A stretch of DNA of 64,000 nucleotides from Oscillospiraceae bacterium (GTDB lineage Bacteria > Bacillota > Clostridia > Saccharofermentanales > Saccharofermentanaceae): NCBI GenBank assembly GCA_902775565.1, contig CACYMP010000004.1, positions 62,001 to 126,000 of the forward strand, in the 5' to 3' direction. This document shows, piece after piece, positions 1 through 9,137 of this stretch; position 1 is the first letter of the stretch, and every line of letters begins with the position of its first letter. The notes beneath the pieces were generated by a model. The model saw only the letters and a program-made list of their open reading frames with translations, searched no databases and was not told the DNA's origin. The position numbers and the translations under genes are program-made.

Positions 1-77
1 AGGGTACCTGCAATTGCAAGTGCAGGATTGATATGTCCGGAGGTTCCTCCGCCGATTATCGCGAAACGGTGCTCCAT
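1..77 (-). CDS. murG: MurG N-terminus (partial, runs off the left edge)
   Basis: The first 25 codons of UDP-N-acetylglucosamine--N-acetylmuramyl-(pentapeptide) pyrophosphoryl-undecaprenol transferase, which makes lipid II from lipid I at the inner face of the membrane. The visible peptide begins MEHRFAIIGGGTSGHINPAL; the glycine-rich loop followed by GHINPAL is the N-terminal signature of MurG. ATG at 75-77, preceded by AAGGCGG at a normal distance and only 6 nt after the ftsW stop, so it is translated as part of the division operon. The rest of the gene lies outside the window. Confidence 0.88.
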   Translation of the reverse strand, partial: MEHRFAIIGGGTSGHINPALAIAGT

Positions 78-83
78 GAACGG

Positions 84-1451
84 TTACGCCGCCTTTTTCG
101 CTATACGCTTATTCTTCTTTTGCTTGGGCCTCTTGCCGTACTTGGATACGGAAAGGATAAGGCCGTACGCAACAAGGAGCATGATCTGCGCCGTACCGCC
201 GTAGCTTAAGAAAGGAAGCGTAACACCGGTGGCAGGAATGACCTGAAGCTCAACCGAGATATTCATAAGAACTTCGACGAAGATCAGCGCGGTACAGCCT
301 GTCGCAACCGTCCGCGCAAAGATGCCGTCGGCACGCAATATTACCTGGACGCACATGACGAACATGATCATATACAGGATTATCAGGATCATGCCGCCGA
401 CGAATCCGGTCTCCTCCACATAGATTGAGAATATATAGTCATTCTGCGCCTCTGCGACGTAATTGTATTTGGAACGGGAATTACCGAGACCGACGCCCCA
501 CATTCCGCCCGAACCGAGCGCGTTGTGAGCATTATCGATCTGCCTCGTGTCATCCTTTGTAAGAGTGTTATCGGGATCTTCCTCGTCATCGTCACCCTGT
601 CTGAAGATCGCGATACGCTTGAAAACGTGTGAATAGTTCTTCATGAGCTTGTCTCTGCTGTCATTGGGCATGATCGCAAAGATGATGCCGCCGAGCAAAA
701 GGGCTAATCCTAACATAAGTCCTCCGCCGACGATCCATGACTTGAACGGGATCTCTGAAACAAGAGCGCTCAGAAAGATGACGACTCCGATGATGATGAA
801 GCACGAAACGTGCGGCTGCATTATGATGACGATGTCGACAACGATTATCGCCGCAACCGGAACGATAAAATCAACTACTGCATGTGCGATCGCCTTACCG
901 CGTTCACTTTTCGGGACCGGAAGCTTTCCGTCACGCCTGAGTTTATCCGCGGCGGCTCTGTAGCTTGCGAAGGCCACGATCAGGGCTACCTTGATAACCT
1001 CTGAGCTTTGGAACTGGATAGGACCTACGTTGACCCATCTTGTTGCACCGTGCTCGGAACCAACGCCCGCGGCAAGCGTCCAGAACGCAAGTGCAAGGCT
1101 GACTCCGAAAGCGCCGACCATGACCCACTTCTGTGAGAATACCCAGATGGGGATGAACGAGATAACGATGCAGGCGACCAGTCCGATAACCGTCTGGATT
1201 ATCTGTCTTTTGAGGAAGTGCGCCGAATCATGGAACAGACCGTAAGCATCAGGACCTGAGACCGAGTAGAGGACAACAAGTCCGAACACGATCATGACAA
1301 ATACCATGAGCAGCATCGGGACGTTGACCGTATTGAGGTTCATGTCCGTATGGACCTTTGCTTCCTCAGGGATAGTAAAGGCATCACCCACCGGCTCGAT
1401 GAGCTTTTCTATATCGGTCATATGCTCTCTGTTGCGCTTTTCCTGAGCCAT
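84..1451 (-). CDS. ftsW: FtsW/RodA-family SEDS peptidoglycan polymerase
   Basis: A 455-aa polytopic membrane protein of the SEDS family, the glycosyltransferase that polymerises lipid II at the septum together with a class B PBP. About ten hydrophobic segments are visible from residue 45 on, with a cytoplasmic, charged N-terminus and a very basic C-terminal tail (KYGKRPKQKKNKR). The C-terminal part has the family signature with a conserved Pro-Phe-hydroxyl-Gly-Gly loop (PFLSYGGTAQ), and a long extracytoplasmic loop rich in D/E lies around residues 260-310. It starts 3 nt after murF and ends 6 nt before murG. Position between murF and murG identifies it as the division FtsW (rather than RodA), although FtsW, RodA and SpoVE cannot be separated by sequence alone. 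An alternative start at Met11 is possible because neither ATG has a strong SD. Confidence 0.9.
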   Translation of the reverse strand: MAQEKRNREHMTDIEKLIEPVGDAFTIPEEAKVHTDMNLNTVNVPMLLMVFVMIVFGLVVLYSVSGPDAYGLFHDSAHFLKRQIIQTVIGLVACIVISFIPIWVFSQKWVMVGAFGVSLALAFWTLAAGVGSEHGATRWVNVGPIQFQSSEVIKVALIVAFASYRAAADKLRRDGKLPVPKSERGKAIAHAVVDFIVPVAAIIVVDIVIIMQPHVSCFIIIGVVIFLSALVSEIPFKSWIVGGGLMLGLALLLGGIIFAIMPNDSRDKLMKNYSHVFKRIAIFRQGDDDEEDPDNTLTKDDTRQIDNAHNALGSGGMWGVGLGNSRSKYNYVAEAQNDYIFSIYVEETGFVGGMILIILYMIMFVMCVQVILRADGIFARTVATGCTALIFVEVLMNISVELQVIPATGVTLPFLSYGGTAQIMLLVAYGLILSVSKYGKRPKQKKNKRIAKKAA

Positions 1452-1454
1452 ATG

Positions 1455-2909
1455 TTAAGAATTGCCTTTCTCAATAAACTTTTCCGCGAGCTTCTCAAAC
1501 CCGAACGAATGCGAAGCCTTGAAGAGCACCGCATCGTCGTCCTTAAGGTATTCGGAAAGCCTTGCCGACACATCTTCGGTATCACGGCATCTTGATATCT
1601 CAAGATCCATATTTATCATGTGCGCGCCCCTGATAAAATCCTCGGCGTTCTCACCGGTGATAAGGATCTTGTCAAAGCCGTATTTTGCGCAAGCCTTTCC
1701 GGTCATCTCGTGAAGCTGGGGAGCATAATCTCCCAGTTCGAGCATACCGCCTAATGCCAGGACCTTTCTCCTGCCGTCTGCGATCTTAGAGAAATTAAGG
1801 AACGCATTCTCCATCGATTCGGGCGCCGCGTTATATGCATCATTAACGATCATATACCTTTTTGTCTCCGTGACGGCACCGCGGCCGTCCAAAGCCTCCA
1901 TGGAAGCCAGTGCCTCTTTAATACGGTTAATGGATTCCTCGGTTCCGGCAAGGCCATAGATATGGGCGCATAAGAGCGCGAAAAGCACATTCCTGATGCT
2001 TGCCGCACCGTACGTGTTGATAGACATCTTGCCGCCAAGTTCGATATCCTGGCCAAGTCTGGTTATGCGGGCGGAAAACTCGCTTCCGCTGTCAGTCTCG
2101 GATACATCATAAGCGGTGATGCACTCAGGGCACATAGCAAGAGGTTTGTCAGTTGAAGATACGGCAGCGATCAGATTGTTGATCGGAAGTATCCTTCTTG
2201 CATATTCGAAAAGCTTTGGATCATCTCCGTTAACGATAAGGATGCCGCCGTCTGTAAGACCTTCAGCTATCTCCATCTTCGCGCGCATGATATTGTCACG
2301 GCTGCCGAGCCTTCCGATATGCGAATAACCCACATTGGTTATGACTGCGATATCGGGCCTGGCGATCTTTGTAAGTGCCTCTATCTCGCCCAAGCCTCTC
2401 ATACCCATCTCAACGACAACAATCTCGGTATCACCGGGAGCTGAAAGAATGGTCTTGCTCATGCCGATCTCATTGTTGTTATTTGCCTTTGAGGAATGGA
2501 CCCTGCGTCCCGTTCTCAGCACTTCGGCAATGATCGTCCTCGTGGTCGTCTTGCCTACGGATCCGGTTACTGCGATCACCTTGGCACCGAGCTTAAACCT
2601 GTAATAACCGGCAAGAGCCATAAGCGCCTTGACAGTGTCGCTTACAACGATGCCGACCGCTCCCTCGGGAACGTATTCGGCATTATCGACTAAGACCGCG
2701 CTCGCGCCGCACTCGATCGCCTTTTCAGTATAGTTGTTGCCGTCGAAATTCGGTCCGCGGAGAGCAATGAAGATCTCGCCTTCCTTTATCGTCCTTGTAT
2801 CGGTAGATACACCGGAAACATTGACAAAAGCCGCATAGACAGGTTCCTTCGTCTTATATACCGCTTTGCCGCCGGTCTCTCTTTTTATCTCCTCAAGCGT
2901 AAACATCAT
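1455..2909 (-). CDS. murF: UDP-N-acetylmuramoyl-tripeptide--D-alanyl-D-alanine ligase (MurF)
   Basis: A 484-aa ATP-dependent Mur ligase that adds D-Ala-D-Ala to UDP-MurNAc-tripeptide in the cytoplasm, the last soluble step of precursor synthesis. The three Mur ligase domains are present in order: N-terminal substrate-binding domain (VSGVSTDTRTIKEGEIFIAL, GPNFDG), central ATPase with P-loop TGSVGKTTT near residue 115 and the SSKANNNNEIG segment typical of MurF, and a C-terminal domain with NDAYNAAPESM. The start ATG overlaps the murE stop as ATGA; a second ATG follows immediately (MMFTLEE), so the exact first residue is uncertain by one codon. GGGGTGAA precedes it. Length is normal for MurF. 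Confidence 0.94.
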   Translation of the reverse strand: MMFTLEEIKRETGGKAVYKTKEPVYAAFVNVSGVSTDTRTIKEGEIFIALRGPNFDGNNYTEKAIECGASAVLVDNAEYVPEGAVGIVVSDTVKALMALAGYYRFKLGAKVIAVTGSVGKTTTRTIIAEVLRTGRRVHSSKANNNNEIGMSKTILSAPGDTEIVVVEMGMRGLGEIEALTKIARPDIAVITNVGYSHIGRLGSRDNIMRAKMEIAEGLTDGGILIVNGDDPKLFEYARRILPINNLIAAVSSTDKPLAMCPECITAYDVSETDSGSEFSARITRLGQDIELGGKMSINTYGAASIRNVLFALLCAHIYGLAGTEESINRIKEALASMEALDGRGAVTETKRYMIVNDAYNAAPESMENAFLNFSKIADGRRKVLALGGMLELGDYAPQLHEMTGKACAKYGFDKILITGENAEDFIRGAHMINMDLEISRCRDTEDVSARLSEYLKDDDAVLFKASHSFGFEKLAEKFIEKGNS

Positions 2910-4420
2910 TTCACCCCGCCCTGTATTTCCAAAACAGCCTTATAAGCCTGCTCGACATCGTCAAAATGGATCTTTGTCTTGCCGAAGATCTGATAATCCT
3001 CGTGTCCCTTGCCGGCGATAAGAACAGTATCACCCGGCTTTGCCATAGCGATAGAAAGCTTTATGGCAGATGCCCTGTCGGGCTCGATCTCGTATTTGCC
3101 GGAAGTCTTTTTCATTCCGATCTCAATGTTGTCAATGATCGCCTTCGGATCTTCTTCTCTCGGATTATCAGAGGTGATGACCGTGTAATCCGATAGCCTT
3201 CCTGACACTTCACCCATCAGGAATCTTCTTTCCGTCGATCTGTTGCCGCCGCATCCGAAAACAGTAATCACCCTGCCTTCGGTATATTCTTTGAGCGTAT
3301 CGATGGCACTCTCGAGTGCTGCCGCATTGTGCGCATAGTCAACAAGGATATTTAGTCCCAGATTGTTTTCGACAGGCTGCATACGTCCGGGTACGCTTAT
3401 AGAGGCAAGCGCACTGATCATGCTGTCGGTGTCACATCCAGCGCAGTATGCCATGGTAATGGCGCAAAGAGCATTTGAAACATTGAATTTACCGGGAAGC
3501 GCGACAAAGAACTCACCCGAAATATAATTGCCGGTCAGCTTAAACTTGGTTCCGGTAACGTGTCCTCTTCTCTCAAGTTTGATATCACTTGCCCTGAAAT
3601 CGGCTTCTTCGCCCGTCCCGTATGTCAGCACCCTGCATCTGGGTGATGCGTAAGCTATTACATCAGCAGCCTGTGCACAGTCGAGATTTACGACGGCGGT
3701 ATCGCACCTGTCGAAGATCTTGAGCTTGCAGTTAAAATAGTCAGCCATATCAGGATGCTCGTTCTTGCCTATATGGTCCTCAAAAAGATTCGTGAAAGCG
3801 GCAGCTTTATAACTGATGCCGTAAACGCGGTCAAGCTTTAAGCCCTGCGAAGAGACCTCCATAACGAGATTGCTTATATCCTTGTCCCTTAAGGAACGCA
3901 TCATGCTGAAGATGTTCGACGATTCCGGTGTTGTATGGACTGAATTGACCTTCTCGTCTCCTATGATGTTGCATACGGTTCCGATCAGGCCGGCTTTTTT
4001 GCCTGCGGCCTCCAGGATACTGCGGAGCATGAATGATGAAGTCGTCTTGCCTTTTGTACCGGTGATACCGTAAATATCTATCTGCTTCTCGGGATGTCCG
4101 TAAAGCGAGGCAGCAGCAAGCGCAAGTGCTTTCTTTGTATCCTTCATCTCGGCCACGACGCATTTGGTTCCGGCAACCATTTCTGCCAGTTCCTCTTCTC
4201 CATAGCCTTTCCGCTCCGAATCAACTATCACACAGGATGCGCCTCGAGCTATTGCGTCACCGATATAGGAGTGCCCATCGTTGTTAAAGCCGATGATCGC
4301 TACAAATATGGAGCCCCCGGAAACGTTTTTGGAGTTGAACTCCACTGATGTAACCTCACAGGCGGTATCGCCAGTGATCACACGTGAATCAAGTTCCCTG
4401 AGAATATCAGACAGCAGCAC
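2906..4420 (-). CDS. murE: UDP-MurNAc-L-Ala-D-Glu--meso-diaminopimelate ligase (MurE)
   Basis: A roughly 504-aa Mur ligase that adds the third amino acid of the stem peptide. The P-loop TGTKGKTT, the carbamylated-Lys region and a DNPREEDP motif near residue 417 are visible. DNPR is the hallmark of the meso-diaminopimelate-specific MurE, so the organism probably has A1-gamma-type peptidoglycan. I chose the GTG at 4418-4420 (protein begins VLLSDILREL, read as Met) because AAAGGA lies 8 nt upstream; the longer frame would need a TTG at 4436-4438 with no SD. It is followed by murF with a 4-nt overlap. The 115-133 nt upstream, after the PBP stop, are A+T-rich with a TAATAT-like element near 4461 and may hold a weak internal promoter, but no convincing -35 was found. 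Confidence 0.93.
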   Translation of the reverse strand: MLLSDILRELDSRVITGDTACEVTSVEFNSKNVSGGSIFVAIIGFNNDGHSYIGDAIARGASCVIVDSERKGYGEEELAEMVAGTKCVVAEMKDTKKALALAAASLYGHPEKQIDIYGITGTKGKTTSSFMLRSILEAAGKKAGLIGTVCNIIGDEKVNSVHTTPESSNIFSMMRSLRDKDISNLVMEVSSQGLKLDRVYGISYKAAAFTNLFEDHIGKNEHPDMADYFNCKLKIFDRCDTAVVNLDCAQAADVIAYASPRCRVLTYGTGEEADFRASDIKLERRGHVTGTKFKLTGNYISGEFFVALPGKFNVSNALCAITMAYCAGCDTDSMISALASISVPGRMQPVENNLGLNILVDYAHNAAALESAIDTLKEYTEGRVITVFGCGGNRSTERRFLMGEVSGRLSDYTVITSDNPREEDPKAIIDNIEIGMKKTSGKYEIEPDRASAIKLSIAMAKPGDTVLIAGKGHEDYQIFGKTKIHFDDVEQAYKAVLEIQGGVK

Positions 4421-4553
4421 GGCAGGATTCCTTTCCAATTTCGCTTTTTCGCTTTATTTATATTAAAACAAAGAATTACAAGTTCTGTGTGGCAATTGGA
4501 AGAAATTTGAGGCTAATATGAGCTCTACTTTGTGCGTTAAACCATCACAAAGA

Positions 4554-6953
4554 TCACCCTACGCCCGAATCCCCTGTCTTCTTTTTAGGTGCCAAAGTAG
4601 GCGTCTTTCTGTTAATACCGATAAGATTTGCGCCGTTGTTGTCAAGCTGGACCGTGATCACTTCGCCCGAAAGGACCGTGGTTCCGGCACTCTGGTTCTG
4701 GCTTACGCAGATACCGGTGACATCACCCTTGATCCTGCAGTTCAGATTGACCTTGCGGCAGGCTTCGATGCACTCGACAGCGTTCATGCCGACCATGTTG
4801 GGAACACGGGAATGGAGCATCTGCTCTTCCGTAATATCCTCAGGATACATGATGACGACACCTGTCTTGTAAAGCTTCTGCGTATAGCTCGGATATGTTC
4901 TTGCGATCTTGGTCTCAGGAGTCATGTCGACCGTACCGTAAATGGTCGAAAGACCGTTGATGGCGATAGTTGATGCAGCCTTGGAAGCAGTCATGCCGTC
5001 GACCTTCATGACATAGTATTCTTTTGTGAGCTGGTCGAACTCGTCTGCAGTAAAGACTCGCTCAACACCCATATATGTAAGCGTTCCCTCAACTATCCTT
5101 GCAGCCGTCGTAGCCGCTGCGGATGATCCGACTTCCTTGTCTTCAGGCTTGTTGAGGACGAAAAGGACTGCGATCTTAGGATCGTTTGCGGGAGCATAGC
5201 AGGAGAACGAAAGAACGTGCATGCCCTTAAGTTCGCCTACGTCGACCGTTGCCGTTGAGGTCTTACCTGCGACGTTGTAGCCTGCAACCTTACCTGCAGA
5301 ACCGGTACCGTCGGAGACAACGCCTTCCATCAGGGTCCTTACTCTCTTGCAGGTGTTCTCGGAGAAAACCGTTCTGACGACCTCCGGCTCGATCTGGTCA
5401 ACAATGTTGCCGTTCTCATCAGTGATGTATTTGACGATGTGCGGGACCATGAGGTCGCCGCCGTTTATGATCGCGCAATAAGAGGTAAGCAGCTGGATAG
5501 GCGTGACCGTGGAAGACTCTCCGTATGAGAGAACCGACATATCGACAAAGCTCGGATTCTTATGGAAGATACCCTTTCCTTCCGCAGGAAGGTCAATGCC
5601 GGTCTGATCGTAGAAGCCGAGCATCCTGACGTACTTATAGTATTTCTTGATGCCGATCCTCCTGGCAAGCTCTGCAAATACGGGGTTGCAGGAATTTTCG
5701 AAGCCTTTTTTGAGAGTCTCGATGCCATGGTTGAAGTGATTTGACTTCTGCATCCAGCAGGAGATCGTATGCTGCTCTGAAAGCTTGATCGGAGCATCGT
5801 CAAACATATCGTTCTCGTTCGTGAGGTTCTCCTCAAAAGCCATGCAGGTAGTAAGCGACTTGAAAGTGGAACCAGGCTCGTAAGTATCCGATACGCATCG
5901 GTTGCGCCATGCGTTAGACATTATGTACTCGACCTGCTTGTTCTTATCCATCAGGTTGAAATCGTATTCATCCATTCCGTAAGGAGCCGCATAAGGATGG
6001 TTGAGATCATAATCGGGAAGCGAGACCATAGCCAGGATCGCGCCCGTGTAAGGGTTCATGACTATAGCAGTACAGCCGTCTAAAGGCTTATATTTGTCAT
6101 AAGCTTCCTTGCAGGCTTCCTCTACGATCCTCTGAATACTCAGATCGATGTTGGTGACGATATTTCTGCCGTTTGCAGCCTTTTGCTCTGTAGCATCTGC
6201 GTAAGGCAGAACGCCTCCCGTAATGGAGTCTGTCTCGGAATAACGGTATCCGTCGCTGCCGGACAGGGTCTTGTCGTAGTAAGCTTCAAGACCGTAAAGA
6301 CCTTTGAGTGTCTCTCCGTCGTTTCTCGCGTATCCGATGACCTGAGCCGCAAGGCTTCCGTAGTTATAGTATCTCTGGGGAACGGCTACAAAGCCGAATC
6401 CTTTGACTTTATTGTCTTTGAGGAATTTCTGGAACTCATCCTTCTTTTCGGACGGGATGTTCCTGACGATATCGCAGCCCGCTACACCGTTACGCTTGTC
6501 ATTTCTGTCAGTAGGGTCCTCAGGAATGATCGAATCGATCTTCTCATATTTGACACCGAGGATAGAAACTATGCTCTGGATTATCTGGGCACGCTTCAGG
6601 ACCGGTGAGGTAACCTGCGAAGGCGAACAGACGACGGTATAGTCGTATGTATTTGAAGCCAGCGCGTTCATGTTCGCGTCATAGATCATTCCGCGGCTTG
6701 CCGAATATGTCATGAGAGTCCATTGCTCGTTTGCCGCGGCCCTCGCATACTTTTCATAGTCTTTGACCGTGGTCTTATAGAGACTGAAGATAAGAAATAC
6801 CGCGTAGATCAGCATTGCGCCGGCAATAAGGACTGCCCAGCGTCTGGCAATAATATCCCTGCCGGCATCCTCAAGGACATCGACAGGGGGGTTCGCCTCG
6901 ACCGGCTGTTTATTGCTTGTATTTCTTATGTTAACGCCCGGGATGAGCGGCAT
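4554..6953 (-). CDS. Class B penicillin-binding protein with PASTA domain (FtsI/SpoVD/PBP2x type)
   Basis: A 799-aa septal D,D-transpeptidase that crosslinks peptidoglycan. It has an N-terminal cytoplasmic segment, one membrane anchor (about residues 38-60), a PBP dimerisation domain, and a transpeptidase domain with the active-site SxxK in EPGSTFKSL (Ser near 361), SxN as SCNPVF (near 420) and a third box that reads KTS (AGKTSTATVD, near 563) instead of the usual KTG or KSG. A single PASTA domain starts near residue 690 (RVPNMVGMNAVECIEACRK), followed by a basic tail. GAGGAG sits 5 nt before the ATG, and the gene overlaps the upstream ftsL-like gene by 23 nt. Whether it serves vegetative division (FtsI/PbpB) or spore cortex synthesis (SpoVD) cannot be told: PASTA occurs in both. 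As the only PBP in this cluster, a division role is the likelier one. Confidence 0.9.
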   Translation of the reverse strand: MPLIPGVNIRNTSNKQPVEANPPVDVLEDAGRDIIARRWAVLIAGAMLIYAVFLIFSLYKTTVKDYEKYARAAANEQWTLMTYSASRGMIYDANMNALASNTYDYTVVCSPSQVTSPVLKRAQIIQSIVSILGVKYEKIDSIIPEDPTDRNDKRNGVAGCDIVRNIPSEKKDEFQKFLKDNKVKGFGFVAVPQRYYNYGSLAAQVIGYARNDGETLKGLYGLEAYYDKTLSGSDGYRYSETDSITGGVLPYADATEQKAANGRNIVTNIDLSIQRIVEEACKEAYDKYKPLDGCTAIVMNPYTGAILAMVSLPDYDLNHPYAAPYGMDEYDFNLMDKNKQVEYIMSNAWRNRCVSDTYEPGSTFKSLTTCMAFEENLTNENDMFDDAPIKLSEQHTISCWMQKSNHFNHGIETLKKGFENSCNPVFAELARRIGIKKYYKYVRMLGFYDQTGIDLPAEGKGIFHKNPSFVDMSVLSYGESSTVTPIQLLTSYCAIINGGDLMVPHIVKYITDENGNIVDQIEPEVVRTVFSENTCKRVRTLMEGVVSDGTGSAGKVAGYNVAGKTSTATVDVGELKGMHVLSFSCYAPANDPKIAVLFVLNKPEDKEVGSSAAATTAARIVEGTLTYMGVERVFTADEFDQLTKEYYVMKVDGMTASKAASTIAINGLSTIYGTVDMTPETKIARTYPSYTQKLYKTGVVIMYPEDITEEQMLHSRVPNMVGMNAVECIEACRKVNLNCRIKGDVTGICVSQNQSAGTTVLSGEVITVQLDNNGANLIGINRKTPTLAPKKKTGDSGVG

Positions 6954-7629
6954 AATACTCCTCTAACGCGTCCTTGTTAGCCTTGAGGACGTCGTCATTA
7001 ACTCCGTAATTATCATATGGTATCACTGTTCTTAAAGAATCGTTATTAGAAATCGGGAGATTTATTACCTGATTCTGATTAGGATCCTGCATGCCAAGTT
7101 GGAGCGCCTTGGCCCTGATAACATCCATATCTGTAATTCCGTTAGCGTTTTCCTCCGCATCAAGGATCTGCCTCTTGACCGTGTTGATCTTATCCTTGAG
7201 ATTGGAGTTGTCTCTCGAGAGCTCGGAAAGTTCAGTCTGAGGGAACAGAAGCATGATCAGAAACAATCCGGAGAATACTACGATGCCGATTGCAATAAAG
7301 GTCTCAAATAATTTCTTAGAGGAAAGTTTGATGACCTGCTTCTTGTGTTCCTTCAACTCTTCAGCGTCCATATGCCTCTCGGCATAATCTATGCTTCTTT
7401 CCATTACTTTCTCATAAGAGTATGTATTTTCAGAAGGTTTAGCCTTCTTTGAAGCCTTGTGTGTGTCCTTCTCGATAACAAGAGGTTCCATTACGGGAAT
7501 AATAGAATCAGTCCTAAAGGTATAGCTGCGCTTACGCGCGTTGAGAGCATCCCTGAGATCCCTGTCCTCAACATAGATTGCAGGCTTTTTCTTCTTTTTT
7601 GAATTTTTGTTGTGCTCTCTGATTGCCAT
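6931..7629 (-). CDS. ftsL: FtsL/DivIC-like septum formation protein
   Basis: A 232-aa bitopic membrane protein: a long, charged cytoplasmic N-terminus (residues 1-105, basic patch KKKKK at 11-15), one transmembrane helix (about 109-129, FIAIGIVVFSGLFLIMLLF), then an extracytoplasmic coiled coil (LSELSRDNSNLKDKINTVKR) and the short IRAKALQLGM motif that ends the conserved part of FtsL and DivIC proteins. It normally scaffolds the FtsW-PBP complex at the septum. Sequence is weakly conserved in this family, so the call depends on topology plus position between rsmH and the PBP gene. The N-terminus is much longer than in Bacillus FtsL (about 117 aa), and about 50 residues follow the coiled coil. 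ATG follows the rsmH stop by 11 nt. Confidence 0.82.
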   Translation of the reverse strand: MAIREHNKNSKKKKKPAIYVEDRDLRDALNARKRSYTFRTDSIIPVMEPLVIEKDTHKASKKAKPSENTYSYEKVMERSIDYAERHMDAEELKEHKKQVIKLSSKKLFETFIAIGIVVFSGLFLIMLLFPQTELSELSRDNSNLKDKINTVKRQILDAEENANGITDMDVIRAKALQLGMQDPNQNQVINLPISNNDSLRTVIPYDNYGVNDDVLKANKDALEEYYAAHPGR

Positions 7630-7640
7630 AGTTTTGTCCT

Positions 7641-8612
7641 CTAGTTGTACTGTTCGTTGCCGTTCCTCTCGAAAACCCTGAGTTTTGCACTGCGAGCCCT
7701 CGGGTTCTCCTCTTTCTCCTCCTCCGAAGGTTCAATGGGTTTCTTTGTGATCACCGTACCCAACGGTTTCTTGCCGCATACGCACACGGGGAATTCTCTC
7801 GGGCACGTACAGGGACTTTCTGCTTTTCTGAATGCTTCCTTTACTATCCTGTCCTCTAACGAATGGAAAGTGATTATGCATATCCTTCCGCCCGGATTAA
7901 GATGTTTGAAGCAGTCCCTCATCAGATTCTCCAGATCGGAAAGCTCGTGATTGACCTCGATCCTTATCGCCTGGAAACACCTTTTCGCAGGATGCTGGTC
8001 TTCGTTCCTTCCGTGTCCCGGCATAAACTCCTTAATGGCTTCTGCCAGGTCCGTCGTGAGCTTGAAAGGTACTCTCTGCCTTCTCTGGACGATGCCGTCT
8101 GCGATCCTTCCCGAGTGGCGCTCCTCTCCATATTCCCTGAAGATCCTTTCCAGTTCATCTCTCGAATATCTGTTGACTACATATTCAGCAGTAAGGGTAT
8201 CGTCATTCGTATCCATTCTCATGTCGAGCGGGCCCTTCTTCATGTACGAAAAGCCTCTATCGGCTGTATCGAGCTGGTATGAAGACACGCCCAGGTCAGC
8301 CAATATGCCGTCAACCTTCTTTATCTTCATGCTGTCGAGCATGTTATCGATATCGCCGTAATCACACTTAACGGGCATCCAGTTCGTATGTGCGAAATCC
8401 TTGCTGCGCTCCATGCATGCGCGGAGTGCGTCAACGTCTCTGTCAACGGAGATCAATGTGCCTGAAGAACCGAGCCTTGAAGCTATCTCGGCACTGTGTC
8501 CGCCGCCGCCCGCCGTGCAGTCGACATAGATTCCGTTGCCCTTTACGCAAAGGCCGTCAACCGCTTCTCTGAGCAGTACTGACTTATGGTTAAAGTTAGA
8601 GTCCGTCGACAT
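7641..8612 (-). CDS. rsmH: 16S rRNA (cytosine1402-N4)-methyltransferase RsmH
   Basis: A 323-aa SAM-dependent methyltransferase (MraW) that modifies C1402 in the decoding centre of 16S rRNA. The start HKSVLLREAVDGL, the SAM-binding loop DCTAGGGGHSAEI, the ADLGVSSYQLD motif, the LDMRMD segment and the C-terminal FHSLEDRIVKEAF are all textbook RsmH signatures. The Cys-rich stretch ESPCTCPREFPVCVCGKKP near the C-terminus is normal for the family. It overlaps mraZ by 17 nt, so translation is coupled, and it is the second gene of the division operon. Length is typical (about 310-320 aa). Confidence 0.96.
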   Translation of the reverse strand: MSTDSNFNHKSVLLREAVDGLCVKGNGIYVDCTAGGGGHSAEIASRLGSSGTLISVDRDVDALRACMERSKDFAHTNWMPVKCDYGDIDNMLDSMKIKKVDGILADLGVSSYQLDTADRGFSYMKKGPLDMRMDTNDDTLTAEYVVNRYSRDELERIFREYGEERHSGRIADGIVQRRQRVPFKLTTDLAEAIKEFMPGHGRNEDQHPAKRCFQAIRIEVNHELSDLENLMRDCFKHLNPGGRICIITFHSLEDRIVKEAFRKAESPCTCPREFPVCVCGKKPLGTVITKKPIEPSEEEKEENPRARSAKLRVFERNGNEQYN

Positions 8613-9027
8613 AGTATTGAGTCTCCATTCCCATAATATTGCTCAGATCATGATCGAGGTTATCGTAGAAGCTCTTTGTGCAGATCTCGAGTTTGTCAGC
8701 GTTGTTGAATACGCAGATCTCGTCTCCCGGCTTCGCATCGATCCTCTCCCACAACTCAGAGGAAACAGCAATTCTCCCCTGTGAATCAACTGAAACGTCC
8801 TGAGCTTCCGAGATGATTATCCTGCCGAGCATACGGACGTTCTTGTCCAGCTGATTGAGTCCATTGATCTTTTCAGTAATGTGGTCAAAGCGGGCTTTTG
8901 AATAAACAGAAAGATAACCCTTGTCGAGTCCGTTCGTTACGAAAACTTCGTCTCCAAGTCTCTCTCTGACCTTCGCAGGGATGAAGAATCTCCCTTTGGC
9001 ATCGATTTTCTTGTTGTCTCTTGCCAC
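8596..9027 (-). CDS. mraZ: Transcriptional regulator MraZ
   Basis: A 143-aa DNA-binding protein with two SpoVT/AbrB-like halves, each carrying the DxxGR motif: DAKGRFFIP near residue 9 and DSQGRIAVS near 83. MraZ forms a ring that binds tandem repeats upstream of its own gene and controls the division operon. The start is a GTG at 9025-9027 preceded by an AAGAAGAG stretch; no ATG exists in frame upstream. The protein lacks the usual FMGEY-type first residues and begins almost directly at the first DxxGR motif, so its N-terminus is a few residues shorter than in most homologues. First gene of the operon that ends with murG. Confidence 0.94.
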   Translation of the reverse strand: MARDNKKIDAKGRFFIPAKVRERLGDEVFVTNGLDKGYLSVYSKARFDHITEKINGLNQLDKNVRMLGRIIISEAQDVSVDSQGRIAVSSELWERIDAKPGDEICVFNNADKLEICTKSFYDNLDHDLSNIMGMETQYYVDGL

Positions 9028-9082
9028 TTTGTCCGCTCTTCTTCGTTGATTTATGTGAAAAGCGGAGTAAAATCGGAATAAC

Positions 9083-9101
9083 TTCCACTTTCCTCCACTT
9101 A
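9083..9101 (-). promoter_or_regulatory. Probable MraZ boxes (two AAGTGG repeats, 10-bp spacing)
   Basis: On the minus strand, AAGTGGAGGA is followed directly by AAGTGGAAGT, so the AAGTGG core recurs at exactly one helical turn. Known MraZ operators are short tandem GTGG-containing repeats at 10-bp spacing just upstream of mraZ. They lie 56-74 nt before the GTG start and about 30-45 nt downstream of the proposed transcription start, where a bound MraZ ring could block elongation or initiation. Confidence 0.7.
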
Positions 9102-9137
9102 CATGGGAATTTCATCCCCAATCCACCACACAACCGT

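Noticed and set aside
4439-4553. Strong internal promoter for murE-murF-ftsW-murG
   Set aside because: A TAATAT -10-like site exists, but no acceptable -35 at 16-18 bp was found; may be weak at best.
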